Shown: piece after piece, positions 1 to 14,070 of the stretch
Layout: every line of letters starts with the position of its first letter
How positions within the stretch are numbered: the first letter of the stretch is position 1
Assembly: GCA_013397845.1 (NCBI GenBank)
Contig: VZTG01006781.1
Location: forward strand, 2,168,598 to 2,232,597
Origin: Melanocharis versteri
Taxonomy: Eukaryota > Chordata > Aves > Passeriformes > Melanocharitidae
Length of the DNA stretch: 64,000 nucleotides
Direction: 5' to 3'
Notes under the pieces: model-generated
Told to the model about the DNA's origin: nothing
Databases searched by the model: none
The model's input: the letters and a program-made list of their open reading frames with translations, nothing else
Position numbers and translations under genes: made by a program

Positions 1-3000
1 GCTGAGTCTAAGAACAGCAAAGGCCTCTTGTCCAGGTTGAGACAAGCTAACATTTTCAGAGCAAGAAGAAGCATGATCAAGTCTGCTTGTTTCTAAATCA
101 CCTTTGGAGGAAATTCTTGAGAATAGCAAGAATTTCCACTGCAAGCAACAGCTGCTGGATGTGGAGAAGACCAAACCAGCTGAGGTTTGAAATAGTCTTA
201 CTGCATGTCCTCACAGCAACCCCAAGGAAAAGTTTCTTAGCCCTGTTTTTGAGTAAGCCGCTTTCTCATATTTACGAGACCACACATCAATACACAGCAG
301 GCTGGGCTGCAGAAAAACCCATGAATTTCAACTAAATGCCTCATTTTTGCTTGAAAGACCAAGCTTTATTTCTGTGTAAATCCTTCTTGGGTCAGATGAT
401 CCTCACAGGCTTTTTGAGACACAGTCCCTGGCTAAAGCTCTGCCCCTCCTTCCAACACATTTAATGACAATTTTTTGCTTTGCCCATGGCCAAGATTTCA
501 CCCCATCCTTCTTCACATGGTGGAGCAGCTCCAGCCAGGCAGAATGAAAGACTGATTGTTACTGACATGGCGGGGGACGGTCTGTGGATGTGAAAAACAT
601 ACTCCGTTTGTGCACGATTTTTGACCTCCTCACAAAACCACAAGCTGCTGCTTGGCAACAAGCATTACATTTTCACTGACATTTTGTGCCAGCCCTTTAA
701 CCCGCTCCTAAGAAGCCTCAAGCTTATCTTGCATGAAATGCTCCCCAAAGTACTAGGATAATGTTTAGCCCATTGTACAAACTGTGTCTCTGCCCAGCAT
801 GCTTATCGGCTGAATCGGGGCATTTGCTTCCCGTTGTTTCCACAAGTTTGGTCATGCTGTGCGTCTGAACCACCAGACAGAGTGTTACGTAGCCTGGGGA
901 AAACAGCAAGAACTGAACTGGAAAAAAAAATTGAAAGAAAAAGTCAAGAACTGTAGGCTGGTTTGTTGAGCATAATTCTCTGTGTTTCAGGTGATGCTAG
1001 CATAACAGATGAAAACTTCCACTGAGTGTCAAAAGGCAGCATGTTTAGATGCTTCTGCAGGATTGTTTCTACTGCTCATGGAAACACTCCTCTTTCTACT
1101 GAGATGGCAGGTCCCATGCTCCAGCCATGCATGTACATAACAAAAACCTTCTGAAAGTCAAGCACTTCAGTCCCTCTACCTCTCCACCTGCCCTGATAAC
1201 CAAAGCAAGACAACTCATGCCTTGACAAGATTATAAACTTAACCAGCTCATGATTCAAACCTTTAAAACAACATATATCATTTCCTGGAAAAGACTGAAC
1301 ACTCCCAAAGGTGCACAGAGCTACAGGCAACTGCAAAAGACTTGGGCTGATTTTCATGTGTTTTTGGCAAGAGTACTGACACAGTCCTCCTCAGATGGGA
1401 GCAAGAATAAGCGTGTTTGCTGTAGACCTGACTGGGAAAAGTGAAGCACAAATGTTTTTATCTATTGTCTGAATACAAAGCAGCATGTGGTAATACACTA
1501 ATAAGCTCTGATGATAATCATCTTAAAATTTATATAGTTGTTTATTTTGAAGGAGCCAAGAGAAGGATCCATACCCTACACTGACAAATGCTGTCAGGGC
1601 TCTGGTTTAGTCACTGGAAGGAGGCTGATTTATACAACCATCTTCATACACACTGGCAAGGCTGGTGGCCTGACAGCACAACCCAGTAATGCTGAGACAG
1701 TCAGAAGTGTGGCTACTTCTGGGGTAGGTGGATGGGAAGAAAAAAGAAACACTGATCCAAGGGTGCCACAGAGGCTGAGTCTCCTCAGCAAAAAGCAACT
1801 TTTTTAGGAGGCAGAATAAACTGCATAAAGCCCCATTTACTTCTCTGGACATAGAGGTGGAGTGGAAAGGCTGAGCTATCCCCTTGGAGCAGCCAAGTAA
1901 CATAAAAACACGAAATTCAGCTTAGCTTGTGTGACTGGCCCACAAAACGTAGGTAGTGTATCTAATCCTCACCCTCATTACAAAACTTGCCCTGAATGCA
2001 AGTGGGTCTGAGCACAGCTTCTGAGCAGAGTTGTGGCCACATATGACAATAATAAAAAATAAAATGGACTCCAGACAGTTGATATTTGATGTGCTGGCAC
2101 CCCTTTCCCTGGTTCCTGCTCTGCTGTCCTGGAGGCTGAGCTCCCAGGGCAAGGTCATTACAGAAGGTCAGTGAGCTCAGAACCAAGCCCTGGATCTGTA
2201 GGGGAGGTTAGTGCAATTAAAGACACTGGCTCCCTGACTGAGAAGACCAGCATGACAGTGATTTACAGTCTCCATGGCAACATGCAACACAAATTGCTTA
2301 ATTCTGTTATGAAACCTCCAGAAAAAGCTACAGCAGGGCCTGTGTGGGAACTACCAAGCTCCCTCTTCCTCTGCTGCAGCTCTCCAAAGCAGACAACTTC
2401 AGGGAGCCTACGTCCACCTCAGCAATAGCCTATGATTTAGCACATACTAATGTATAAGCATGGATGCTGATGATTCCATGAGCCCACGGCCAAGGCACTT
2501 TTCCTATCATCAGCTTGTTTTGGTCCATGGCTCTTCACCCGTGGCCTGCCAGAGCTCTGCATACCTGAGGACACCAATCTCACCTGAGGCCGAGGAAGAC
2601 TATCAGCCACCGAGGCTGCCAACTACTCCTACGGTTGCAATTAAGAACTCTTCCTCTACCCACAGCTCACTCGATTACGCCCTTTTACCCGGCCACTTTG
2701 TAAGCATTAGCAGCTCCACGCAGTGCCTGCAGGGCTGAAACGCTGCAAAATCTGAACACTTCCCTCTCTGTTCCTCTTGCAGACTGCTGGCTGCCGCCAC
2801 ACAACCACCACGACACACCCAGAGACGCTAGCCAGGTACCAAAATAGTTCAGCTCCATGTGTTGTAGGCAATCCCTTGGGCTGGGAACTACTAAGAATCC
2901 TTGAAAGACAGGACATGCCCTTTTGGGAGGCTGCTGCTTCCCTTGAGTCATGCTGATCCGGACTGAATGAACTTCAGGAATTTCTCCCTCAAGTAGGCAT

Positions 3001-6000
3001 GACCATGTCCCAAGCCTCCAAGAGCCAAAGGACTCGTAGGTGTACGAAAAACCACTGCCAATTATTATTAAATAAAGATAATTAACTCTTAGCCAAGTTT
3101 TCTCCAGTCTGTCAGATTTCCTTCCCAGTCAATGCCTCAAAAAGGACAAACTGAACAAAAGCTGGAGTGTGTTCCAGTCTTCAGTAGGAAGTCAGCATAG
3201 AATAGATCTGTCATGGGGGAAGCCAGAGGCTGATGCCCTTTCTAGTTCTGGCATTAAGTTTTTCAAAACCCAAGTGAAATTTCAACTCTCAGTGGTTTTC
3301 TAAGAAAGTGGATTCTAACAGGTGCTCTCAACTCCCATCAGCTTCCAGATCTGATGGAGCCCAGCACCTGGTAAGACCCACACAGGAAATTACAGGCATT
3401 TCCTTTTGGAGCAGTGATCAAGCCACTATCAGATTGCTACTAAAAGGGAGAAAAAACCCCAAAGCCTTAAACCATCAGTCATTTAAAAATAAAACCCTCT
3501 ACCAAGCAATAAAGAGCTGCAATTGGCTGGGCTTTGAACTGGGGGGATGTAACATTGGGTCCTGGCAGTGGCCTCATCAATCCTCCTCCTGTGCAAAAAG
3601 ACGCTGTACCCCGAGTGCTGTGTTCCCCGAACTGCTCACTGGCTTCCTGTGCCAGCCAGACCTTTTCTCCCTTTCAACCCAAAACTGCATCACCTCCCCC
3701 ACCACACAGATGCTGCTCAGATTTACTGTAAGAGAAAGAAAACGCACCGGGGGAGTAATGAACCACTTGAGATTCACACAAAAGGCAGCTAAAGGTAGTA
3801 GCTGCCTGATGAATACTGGTAGTTATTTCAGGAAACACGGAATTATAGCCTGAACAAATAATAATAATAAAAAGCCACGTCACTGGAAATGGCTTAGGTA
3901 GTAGGCGGCTGCCCCACCTTCCCCCTCTGCGAATCCCTAAGTGATGTAAGGAGGAGCCCTTGCTGTAGAACTGAGCAGCAGCTTTCCCGTGGCCAGGCTG
4001 GGTTCAGGGACTCATTTGCTTTTACTGGGAAGCACGTGCTTGTTGGTGTCCCAATCTGTGTGTAAGTGCAGCACAGCATGAGTCAGTCATACTGACAAAT
4101 GTCAACCAAAACCAACTCTTGCTTCCCTCTCCCAACTCCTCCTCCACCTCCCACAACAGCTCCATTAATCTTCAGCCTGTTTCCCTCGGTGATGTAGTGC
4201 CCTTTTCAAAATACGTAAGCAGAGTTCTGTCACTCTGACAAGCCAACAGTCAGGTGTAGAAGCCAGATTATTTTTTTTCATTATTATTATCAAAAACAAC
4301 ACTTCAGTCAGATTTGGGTCATTTGTAGTTATAGCTCTGCCACTACCAGTTCTGTAGAAGAATCCAGTTACGTGACCAGAAAGCAGCTACACAAGATCCA
4401 TTCCTGCATCTCTAAGACCTCAAATAAAACTGTATGGTTGCCAGTTTAGGGGTGTCCACTGGAGGCTGATCAAAACCTTATGCCAAGGTATGAAATGAGA
4501 GCATCCCACTCAGTAACTGGGGCCTGGCTCAGCTACTCTTACTTCCATTATTCCTTGTGTGTTTAAATCCACCATCCCTTTCCTTACTCATTTATTTCCA
4601 AAGCTCTCAGGAGACATCAGGGGATGACAGATTCCTGTATTACTCTTGCAAATTCTTTGCTAGTGAGGCCAGGAATGCTCCTCCTATGTTATCATGGAAC
4701 CAATGAAGCTGACCTAAACATACTGTAGCAAAAAAGCAGATAGCCAAGATGTTCCCCTGCCCTGCCCAGCCAGAGATAACACAGCAAGAACAAATTTAGT
4801 GGAGGAAGCAGCTTCAAATTCCAATAGCTGCCCTTCCTGCTTGCACAATCCCTGGAAATGGGCAGCTTCCCTCCTACACATCCCAGCTTGCTGACACACC
4901 AATAGAAAAGACCCCAAATTCACTGCCCTGGGTGGTTTTGCTGCTCTTAATACTGCTCAGTGAGGTTTCTGAAGCAATAGCCCAGTGCTTCAGCAACGCC
5001 CTGTCTGCAGCCCAGATGTTCTGCTGCCTGCCTGAGGCCCTGATGCTGGTGATGTAGCCAGATGTGCATGGTACAGCCAGATGTGCACAGCACAGCCCTT
5101 CCGGCCTCAACCAGCATCACTTTGGGCAGGTGGAAGTGGTCCAGGCAATGAATTCCTGTGCTGCAGCATGGAGCTGTGAGGGGATCCTAAGCAGCACCAG
5201 GGACTGCCCAGCATGGACCTCCTCACAGCTCCACCCTGCCTCCCCCACATCAGTCCCAAAGCCCCTGCCAAAACAAAGGGTGCATCCAGGCCTCTGCCCA
5301 GCTCCTTGATGGGTCATTGCCCTGCAGCCTTATGGGCACCATGCTGTCCACACATGGCTGAGCCAAGGCACAGACTTCATGGCACCTATGGATGCTTTGG
5401 AGATGATTAATGGATAGAAAGGGTACAGGGCCATCTCATTCCAGTCACCCTCCTGCAAATCAATCAATGCATTTGGCTCCAAGTTTGTCTTCCAGTCAGG
5501 CTCAATTCAGTATTTAATGCTTTCTACATCTCCAGTGTTGCTACCGGATGTCTCTCAGGACGTAAATGGCTTTTTAAAGACTCCCTTCCCTCCTGGCAAA
5601 CACACTTTGCATCTCTTAGACAGCTGCAAAGAACTGAAGGCTGTGAAGTTCCCTGAGAATAGCATTTCCACTAGGGGATGGGTGAATCCTATCAAGTCCA
5701 AGGGACAGATGAAGGAAGGTGAGGAAAGTGGGGATCTCCTGGCTATTTCCAAAATCTGTCCTCTACCTGCAAATCTTTTCCAAAACTTGACTCATGTCTA
5801 TGTCCTTCCTAGGCAAAAAGACTATTGCTTCCATATCCTATGGAAAACCAGACAGATTGCCTGTTCACCCTGCATCACAGTGTTCCCTGAAACTATCTGT
5901 GAGCTACGGGGCAGCACGGATGTTTCTGCAATACTTCTAAACCCCAAGGCACAAGGCAGGCTTGTGGGGCTCTCTATAAATTTTCCCAGGGTCTCGGATC

Positions 6001-7440
6001 AAGGATAGTCCTCCTGGCTCCCCACAACGCATCTGATACTCACTTACAGGTACAGAAGAACAGAGAGTCTCTGGTCTGTAGTGCTGCAGATTTAGTAGAG
6101 CTTCACCATCATGGACTTCAGAAGATGAAGGAACAGCTATCTCCCAAATTTACCCAAATAGGCACTTGGCCTATTTTATTTAGAATTTAATGACGCTAAA
6201 TCCCAGAACTGTGTGGAAGGCTATTCCAGGCATTTCCCAGGTCCATGTCATTACTCTGTCACTTGGAAGACTCCAAGATCTCACCACTGGGCCAGGACCC
6301 ATAACAGTAATTTTTTCCAGGCTCGTTACAGTGTCTGCCAAGAGCATAAGCCTCTTATTTACGTACAGCATGCTGGGGAGGTGACTCCATACTTGGCAAA
6401 TCCAACTGCTTGTCTCAAAGAGGAGGGTGGGCAGAACTCAGAGCTGGGTACAGGGACGAGGAGTGGGATGAGGGGTGGATGCACAGCCCCCTCCTCTGCC
6501 TCACACGTGGTGATGCAGGGTTTTGCAAAGCCACAGCATTCCACTGAACCTGCCTGAGGACAAGGTGCACCGCCAGCATCCCAGCCATGTGCCAGGCCAG
6601 CCCTGCTGCCTCTTCCTAGCCCCTCTCTTTGGCAAACCCCTTGGCTGTCAGCTCTTTCCCTGCTATTCTCCTTCTGCTCTGTGCCAGCCTGGACAAGCCA
6701 ATCTGGTGGCAAACACACACCTTGACATTCAAACCAGGAGTGGCCAAACCACTCCTGAGGAACAGAGTTTACCCTTGCATGACTCAAATCCACTCTCCTA
6801 TCAAGTACATTCACCCTGCCAGCACTGGAGAGAAGCATCCCATGAAAATACCCCCTCAGAAGAGATACCAGGGCCCCACTGGTGCTGCTCAGCACCTGCA
6901 CTTTGTTGTTGAATGCCCAAGTTACTTCTCAGATGTCATGAGTAGATGAATCCATAGAGCAGCAGCTGAAAATCAACACATCTTTGAAAGCACCCTATAA
7001 GTCAGCTGACCCAAATTTAGACCCCTGCGGCCACCCCTCACCCCCCAGTTTCAGCAGAGATCTACATCAGGATACCCTAATTCTGGTTCCTTCTACACTC
7101 AGCCTAAATTCTCTGCCTTGACTCTCAAGTCATTCAACTTGCAGCCGCGTGGGAGGGTATATATGTACATTCATTAACACTTCCATTATGCCCCGTGGTT
7201 TGGCAGGTGGTGCTGCATTATGGATTTAAACAGTGCCAGCAAGCGAATCTACAGCACTTCACTGGATTAGCATGCTATGAGAAATCATACCTCAGAAGTG
7301 CTTTGCACTCTGGTGAAGCAGCCCCGATGAACAAGGCAACAGCAAAGCTCCAACCACCACTGCACTGTGCAATCACATCAGAAATTCACCCACAACTTCG
7401 GGGAAAGATAAACCCCCTCAAAACTCAATTACCATTTGGT
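1..7440. other. non-coding stretch, no gene recognised
   Basis: I see no supported gene here. All six frames are short and interrupted. The two longest frames are 3308-3853 on the plus strand, which starts with GTG, and 5517-6008 on the plus strand, which starts with ATG. Neither has a recognisable domain, repeat or membrane pattern. A few short AT-rich tracts occur, such as an ATAATA run at 3858-3870. There is a 19-bp tandem duplication at 5056-5093. I recognise no transposon. The stretch is most likely intergenic or intronic. Confidence 0.7.
5056..5093. repeat. 19-bp tandem duplication
   Basis: Two adjacent copies of a 19-base unit beginning agccagatgtgca occupy 5056-5074 and 5075-5093, with a few mismatches towards the end of the unit. 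This is a small local slippage-type duplication with no evident function. Confidence 0.7.
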
Positions 7441-7473
7441 AGGAAAAAAAAAAAGAAAAAGAAAAGAAAAAAG
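7441..7473. repeat. A-rich (GAAA)n-like simple repeat
   Basis: A run made only of A and G, with A-tracts of 4 to 11 separated by single G residues. It follows no recognisable retroposed gene body, so I read it as a simple repeat and not as a poly(A) tail. A short (CA)n tract follows at about 7541-7553. Confidence 0.85.
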
Positions 7474-7699
7474 CAACAGCAGATTCTCTTGCCAGTTAAA
7501 GGAAAAGGAGGCACACCCGCTTCTGCCACAAAGCATCTTTCACACACACACACCAAACAGTAACATCTGCTTTTGCCCTATAAACTGTTTTCACATGGGA
7601 GAAACACACTACACTTGGTTATACTCATTTCAGAAGTCAGCTTTCAAGGTACTTAGCATCCCACGCCCAACACGATGCCTCCTTCTGTTTCATCATCAG

Positions 7700-7836
7700 G
7701 CTGACACTGAGAGATTTGCAGAAATTGCACAGTCAGATTCCCTGAGAGGATGCTGTCCCAGAGGAATGAGAAGATGTGCTGGGCTGCAGAGCAATACAGA
7801 CAGTGAACACACCACTGAGTCTTGGCAAAGGGGCAG
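7700..7836 (+). other. speculative spliced exon (137 bp)
   Basis: A pyrimidine-rich acceptor context ends in catcatcag just before 7700, and a strong donor CAG/GTAAGG follows 7836. Between them one plus-strand frame is open throughout, 45 codons plus 2 nt, reading from ADTERFAEIAQ to TTESWQRG. I do not recognise the peptide. A strong acceptor and donor pair with one open frame over about 140 bp is expected by chance several times in 64 kb, so this is only a place to look for transcript support. Confidence 0.15.
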
Positions 7837-10800
7837 GTAAGGACCTTCGATAGGACAAGAGGATCAAGCATCGGTTAAACACTGGTATCACCACACTGCT
7901 TGTCATTTTCTGGGGCTGGACTGCACTCACCTTTCCTTAACTGTGAGTGGTACTACAGTGCCATTGTACACTGCAGTTGTACCTGAGTGGTACAGAGCTC
8001 CTACAAGCGTACAGCACTTGTGCTTTACCTGAGCAGTGGGAAGGGTCACTTCACAGGTAAGACCATGCATGAACCAAATAAAGCAAGGTAACTGGACAAA
8101 GTTTCTGAGTGTAGACTATTGAGGTAAATCAAGAGCTACCTTCAAAGAAGAATCCCTGGTCCTTGATTAGCTCTTCCACATCATCGCTTTGGTTTAATCA
8201 CTCTGCTCTCCTTCTCCTGAGCAAGGAAACATGTTCAATCTCCTACAGACTTTGGCTGAGAAATTCCAAAGAAATGTTTAGGTTCTGCCATAAGACCCAT
8301 TTCCAACTTCCATCCACCACATAGCTCTGAAGTACAGCTACCCTGCTGCAAAGTTGTAACCAAGTCAAGACACCAAGGTCTCTTCTCAAGAACAGTGAGA
8401 TACAGCATTATGTTGCTCTAGCCTTAGGGTAGATCTCATATGCCATTACTATGCATGTACAGTGCCATTATTTTTAAAGACTAAGTAAAGAGATTATGGA
8501 TTAGCCTTAGTCTTGGCAATTCACGTAAATCTCTCCTTTGCATCATATTTTACATACCAGGCTCACAGAAACAGCAAAAAATTTGGATTTGACCCTTCTT
8601 TGTACTGCAGGGTTCTCTGCAAGGGACATAGGCCCTTACATGGAATTATTCTCTTATGCTTCAGCACGTTCAATGATACTTCAGACTTAAAATTTTAAAT
8701 AAAACACAACTATAGATATTGGTTTTTTATATTGACCTAGTGAGTGATAATACAACATAGGATGATTTAATCCAATGGCATCTTGACACATTTCTGCACA
8801 TAAAAATATCTATTAAAAGCACAGATAGAGACAGCATGGATGGCAGCTACTTGAAAAAAATAAAATAAATAAAGCCCCAAAGCATTAAGGCCTGGTAAGG
8901 GACAATATTACTTTCATCCTGCCACAGCATGTTTCAATTTAACCACTGCATCTCTCAGCACTTTTGGTTCATATTCTTTTACCACACAGAGACACAAGTT
9001 TGGTATACGCCCAGCCTTAGGAAGGGGAAATGGTATTTTGGGTCACCAGTTCCACCCACAGTGTCCACCCACCCCTCCACTCAACAAGGCTTTTGAAGTG
9101 CACCAGTCCCAAACAAGAGCCAGAATACATTAGCCTGGGGTCAGGAGGGCTTGGAGAGCCTGAGGTTGGGAGATATTTAAGGAGTTTTTTGGGGCCAACT
9201 GGCTTTGTCAGCAAGTCCCTCGCCTCCTGCTGCTCACGAGGACGCGCTGCCCAGGGCTGCTGGCATGTCTGCCCCAACCATGGATACTAGCAGGCATTTC
9301 CTCAGCCCTTTTGTAGTTGCCTTGAAGGTGGCAGACCTCCAGTCACTGCCCAAGTTCAGCAGTTCTTCACTGCTCTGGCTGAGACAGCTCCTCTTTGTCC
9401 CTTTGCACCCCTCAGCTATGCCAGTCCACCTTCAAGAGTCTTCCCAAGCCCACATGAACTGCAGCTACTGTTACTTTGCTCTGTTCTCTTTTACCCCAAA
9501 CCAGAGAACTGCTCCCAGTGTTTTGTGCAGCAGAAGGATTTATTCTTATGCTGCACAAAACCAAACAGATGCTTTGACACAGGATATGCCCGAAAACACA
9601 ATTTTTCTGTTTTGCTTCGACAGCCTAGCATTTATTTCCATATTCTTGTGAGGTTAGTATGTAAACAACAGAGAGTAACTTGCTGTGCTCAGGAGACCTT
9701 AAAATAAGAGTCCTATTTCTCCGTCCTCCTGGATCCAGTAAGACATCCTCCTGAGGTTCAAAGAGTTTCTGGAACTCATAATTTAAAAATCCACTGAATG
9801 AAAACAGGGTTGCTGGAGATCTTTACCAACAGAAAAGTAGATTGAAACTGTTCTGTTATTTAATAATTCAAATCCCAGTTGCTTAATTAAATAGGCTTGC
9901 TACATTGCAAAAAGAATAAGGAATTATATATTCTCTTAGCTAACTTTGCCGATTAACATGAAAGCCTTTTCAAGCTCCACAGGCGTTTGGTCCAAGTCAA
10001 ACTTCTGAAGACAAACTTAATACTCCACAAGTAAATCTCAGGTAACAGAACCCTTGCTGCTCACAGGACTAGGGTGATGCAGCAGCTTGTCAGCATCTTT
10101 GTGCTTCATGGAGCTATTTTGCAGGATGCACAGCAGAAGCGATGCTCAGCACAGCATCTTAACAGAGCATTCAGTATCTCTTCAGACCTGCCCAAACCTC
10201 AAGAAAAGCAAATGGTCTGCACAGTTCCTCATGCCTGACATATTCCCTGACATGTTCAGATTAGATCTGAAAGCATCCACAGCATGTGGAGGAAACAGAA
10301 GTCTCTCAAAAAGCACTCTGCCCTTGAGCTACAGAATATTTTCTTAGGGAAGTGCTGCAAGTACTCATTCAAGTCCACCTCATCACTACAGCTCACAATC
10401 TCTGGACTTTCTAATTCTGAGCTACGATCCTTCCCCAGCTGCCACCAAGGTCTCTTCAGGTGGCAGTGAACTGCACAGAGTGGGCTCAGGCAATATCTGC
10501 CTTGTTCTCCAAGGGCAGCTGTGTCAGATGCAGGCAGGTACCTTAACAGCGAGATCATGCACTATTCTCAGAGCTACAACGGCAGTGTTTGACCTTGCAC
10601 TGTTGCACAAAAACAATTCACAACAGCTGAGGGTTTTTCCAGAGCACTGGGGCATGTCTCCTCCTGTTGCAAGGTTAGTTAGGGATTCTTGTCCCCACAA
10701 AACACCAGCAGCCACCAAACCAGCATCAGTCTGCAACTGCAGCTCAGCAGCAAGCACTACTGAGCCAAAGAAATTCCTTCAGTGATCCCCCCCTCCCAGT

Positions 10801-13348
10801 TCATTACCCCACAGCACAAGCTCTGTGAATGCCCTTCATGACTCTTTCTGGGATTGAGTGTTTGTACTGAATAACTTCTTCCAAAGAGTCCTGCTTTAAA
10901 GATAGATGCTCCCCACGCAGCAAGTGTTGCACTTAGGCTGGTGACACTAACATTTCCATAGCAAGTATTACACAAGACATCAGCTACATATTTTCTGAAG
11001 ATCACAATCTCTACTAAACTGCCAGCTGTCTATACAGACCACTCAAGAGCTATCTGGGTATGCTAAGTACAGATGACAGACCCGATAACAGCGTCTGGAT
11101 GTGTCCAAGAGATTAAATTCCATCTGCATCCTGTTACTTTTGTCATTTGGTACCCCTTCAGACTCTGTGTTTCAACAACCAACTGGTAAAGAGCTTGTAC
11201 ACAGGACCACAAATTTGGAGAAAAAAATCCTTTAAATGCTTTTTTGGAATCACCAGCTACCTAAAGACATGCTACAGTGGGTGTTTTAGTAGTCCTTTAA
11301 GAGGGAAGGCCAGTTCAAGAAAAAAGTGGCTGTGATTCCCACTACACTGACGCCCATTAACATCCTTTTAATCTGGGTTGACTGGTTTGTTCCAGCTATT
11401 GCCTATCAGACTCACCATTAGGCTTAGTGCTTCCAGCAATGCAAAGAGCAGATCCCTATTCAGAAGTTTTTAACCCTTCTTATATTTGCAAGATGAACAA
11501 GTATTTGTTTCCATAAACCAGAGCATGCCCTGCACTGGAAAACAGAACAGGCTGCAATAGCGTACCACTCAAAACTGTATCAAAGGAAGCTTAAACACAT
11601 TCATTTTCATACCAATATAACCAATTCTTAAAATAAAAACTCAAAACAAATCACAATAAAATAAAATAAAAAAGTCTAATAAAGCTGAAGATTTCACTTT
11701 AATAATTATTTTTTGCTCACTTCAAAAACTCCTCCTTCCAATAAGTGGATAAAACAGAGGAACTGCAGAGCCTCTTGCTGTTGCCAAATCTGCATTTTTT
11801 GGACACATGGCGCTGTCAGGGTTTGTTCACAGAGACCATCTCCATACTCCATTGTTGGCTCACCCAGCAATGAAATCCTGATGCCAGTCCTTCCTATAGC
11901 TGTGACAGGAGATGAGGCATGCTGGCAAGCAGACGCTTGGAAAGCTGAATTCACTGGTGCTCTCAATCAGATTGCAATTTCATTAAAGAACTTTTAAATA
12001 AAACAAACTCCAACATTTGCACTTCATAATTAAGTGGAAGGTAACTGAATTAGTGTCAAGACATGCCATAAGTGAAAGTATCCAAACCCTGGCATCCCTG
12101 TGTCCCTAGCCTGCTCTGAAAGGAAAGCTCCAGCAGCTTGCACCACAGCAGGCCCTGACACTACATCTCCTTGGGGCTGCAGCTCCTGCGGAGGAGCAGG
12201 AGAAGCCCAGATGTGCCAGGCTCTGCCTACTCCCACTCAGGGTGCAGGTACCCATGCCTACAGTTCTGCAGGCACAGCCTGGGAGGCACAGCAACATCCC
12301 TGCCCTGGCAGCAACCCAGGAGTGACTTCCCAGGGGCAGAGCAATAACTGCTGGGAGCAAGCCAAGCTCCTGCCCGAGCCCAGGGAAGTCGGCAGCACTG
12401 AGCGCTCCTGGGTTTCCCAAGAGGAATATTTCACTGTGACCCACACACAGTACATGACATGGGCCCCGAGCGAGGCACAGCATGACTTACAGCTGACTTC
12501 AGCAGGCTTTAGTTTGATCCCTAAATCCTCTAGACACTTCACAAGAATGTTGCTCAACTCCCGCTGCCTTCAGCCTCACAAGAGGTAGGCATAAATACTT
12601 AGCATTAGCATAGCTCCCCATGACTCATTTTTTCTCCTTTTTAAATATAGCATCCTATAAACGTGGATACATTCTGAGCAATAAAACTCACATTGTTACT
12701 GTTCATCATGCAACCATAACAAAAAATTCCTCCTGCCAGCTTTGGACAGCTTCCTCCACCAAACCCAAAATACTGGAGACCCTCACGAGGCTGAGATGGA
12801 GTTGTGGAGGCTGTGCTCCATCAGGGAACCCAGGCAGCACAGGGACTCAGAACTGCGGCAGCAGATGTGGAACTGGGCAGAAAGCTCCATCATCAACCCA
12901 GCCACTCATATCAACTTTATTAAGAAGAGCAGAGCTGGCTGTGGGTACAGGAAGAGCAGGGATTTGCCCAGAGGAACACAGTTTCAGTAGCTGAGAAGCA
13001 GCCTGTGCCAGCCTTGGGGAAGCCACTCACTGAAGAAGTGGTGGTGGAGGCATCTCTAGCTGGGGGATGCTTCCCACTCTTCATCTTCCCCCAGACATAC
13101 ATCACCTCCCTCCCTCCATCACCAGGCTTGAGCTTTCTTCCTTAGAAAAGCCAAACCCACATTGTCTAGCCAAGCACATGCCACAAGCTGCTTCAGAAGC
13201 ACCAAGGAAGAAGCAGATGGGAAAAGCATGGACCAGAGCTTGTTGATCTTCATGGGAATTGAGACCCAGTTTCAGCACCCTCCTGTCTGTCCTGCTGCAG
13301 ACTTTCTCATGTGATCAATCCTCCATGCTGTGTTTAGCTTTACTGAAT
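7837..13348. other. non-coding stretch, no gene recognised
   Basis: No supported gene, RNA or recognisable transposon. The segments at about 9.0-9.3 kb and 12.1-12.5 kb are richer in G and C and therefore carry overlapping frames on both strands. They are poor in CpG, and none of the frames resembles a protein I know. An AAAAT-rich short repeat lies near 11650-11672. Confidence 0.65.
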
Positions 13349-13445
13349 ACTTCAGTTCCTTAGCTGTACAAATGAGATAAACAGCAGGTCCCTATCTCAC
13401 AGGTATGTTGCAAAATAAATAGATTGTGCATTACAAGTGTTACAG
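13349..13445 (-). mobile_element. MIR-type SINE relic (minus orientation)
   Basis: The segment follows the reverse complement of the MIR consensus over its 3' half. It has cttcagttcctta-type sequence (consensus cagtttcctca), then ctgtacaaatgagataa, then ctatctcacaggtatgttg, and then an A/T-rich part ending near ttgtgcatta. MIR is an ancient tRNA-derived SINE (CORE-SINE group) shared across amniotes and long inactive, so strong divergence is expected. The match is from memory of the consensus and is the clearest MIR hit in the window. It has no coding capacity. Confidence 0.72.
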
Positions 13446-14006
13446 GAATGCTTTAAAACTTGCACAAGTTTTAAGACTAATCCATCACTGCCCAAAAAGA
13501 ACCCTGGGACTGATAGCAAATTAAAATCTTACCTACACAAACATTAGAGTATGCAAGACTGTTTTCTTAGTTTATCTGTTTCTTCTGATAACCGTGTTTG
13601 CCCCAATGACTTGAACTGTTCCAGTCACAAGCTGTTTGAATTCAGTGCACCAAATCCTGTCTAGAGAAATATATGCTTTGCTCTGCCTACAACAACAGCT
13701 GAGACATCAGTCATCCTCCCAGCTGTCCTAAAGAAATAGCTGAAAATGCATGCTCCTATCCATCCTGCTGTCAGGTGACTGAAAAGCACATTTTTACCTC
13801 TTGGACCTCTCTAGTCAGATTACCCATGAGAACTTATGTACCACAGTATTTTTCTAATTGTTTCTCCAACATTCTTATTTAATATCTGAAATGAATGGAG
13901 TGGCAGAGCTGCCGCTCTCATCCTAGAAACTGGAATTTTAAAGACAAGACAAACAGAAGCCTTTGCTTAAAACTTCCAGGAGTATGTGTAGCTTAAAAAG
14001 CTAATT

Positions 14007-14070
14007 CCTATTTAAAATAATGACTAAGACTCTGAGGAATCTAACTCCCAAAGTCACACAGGTAGTTTTG
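14007..14070 (+). mobile_element. MIR-like SINE relic (plus orientation)
   Basis: Sequence resembling the MIR core lies on the plus strand: cctatttaaaataatgac (compare cccattttacagatgagg), then actctgagg, then cccaaagtcacacaggtagt (compare cccaaggtcacacagctagt). It is short and diverged. The block around gtcacacagg is the most diagnostic part. Confidence 0.5.

Noticed and set aside
3308..3853. 181-codon plus-strand frame
   Set aside because: It begins with GTG, not ATG, has no domain, and overlaps four other frames of similar quality. It is not a eukaryotic gene.
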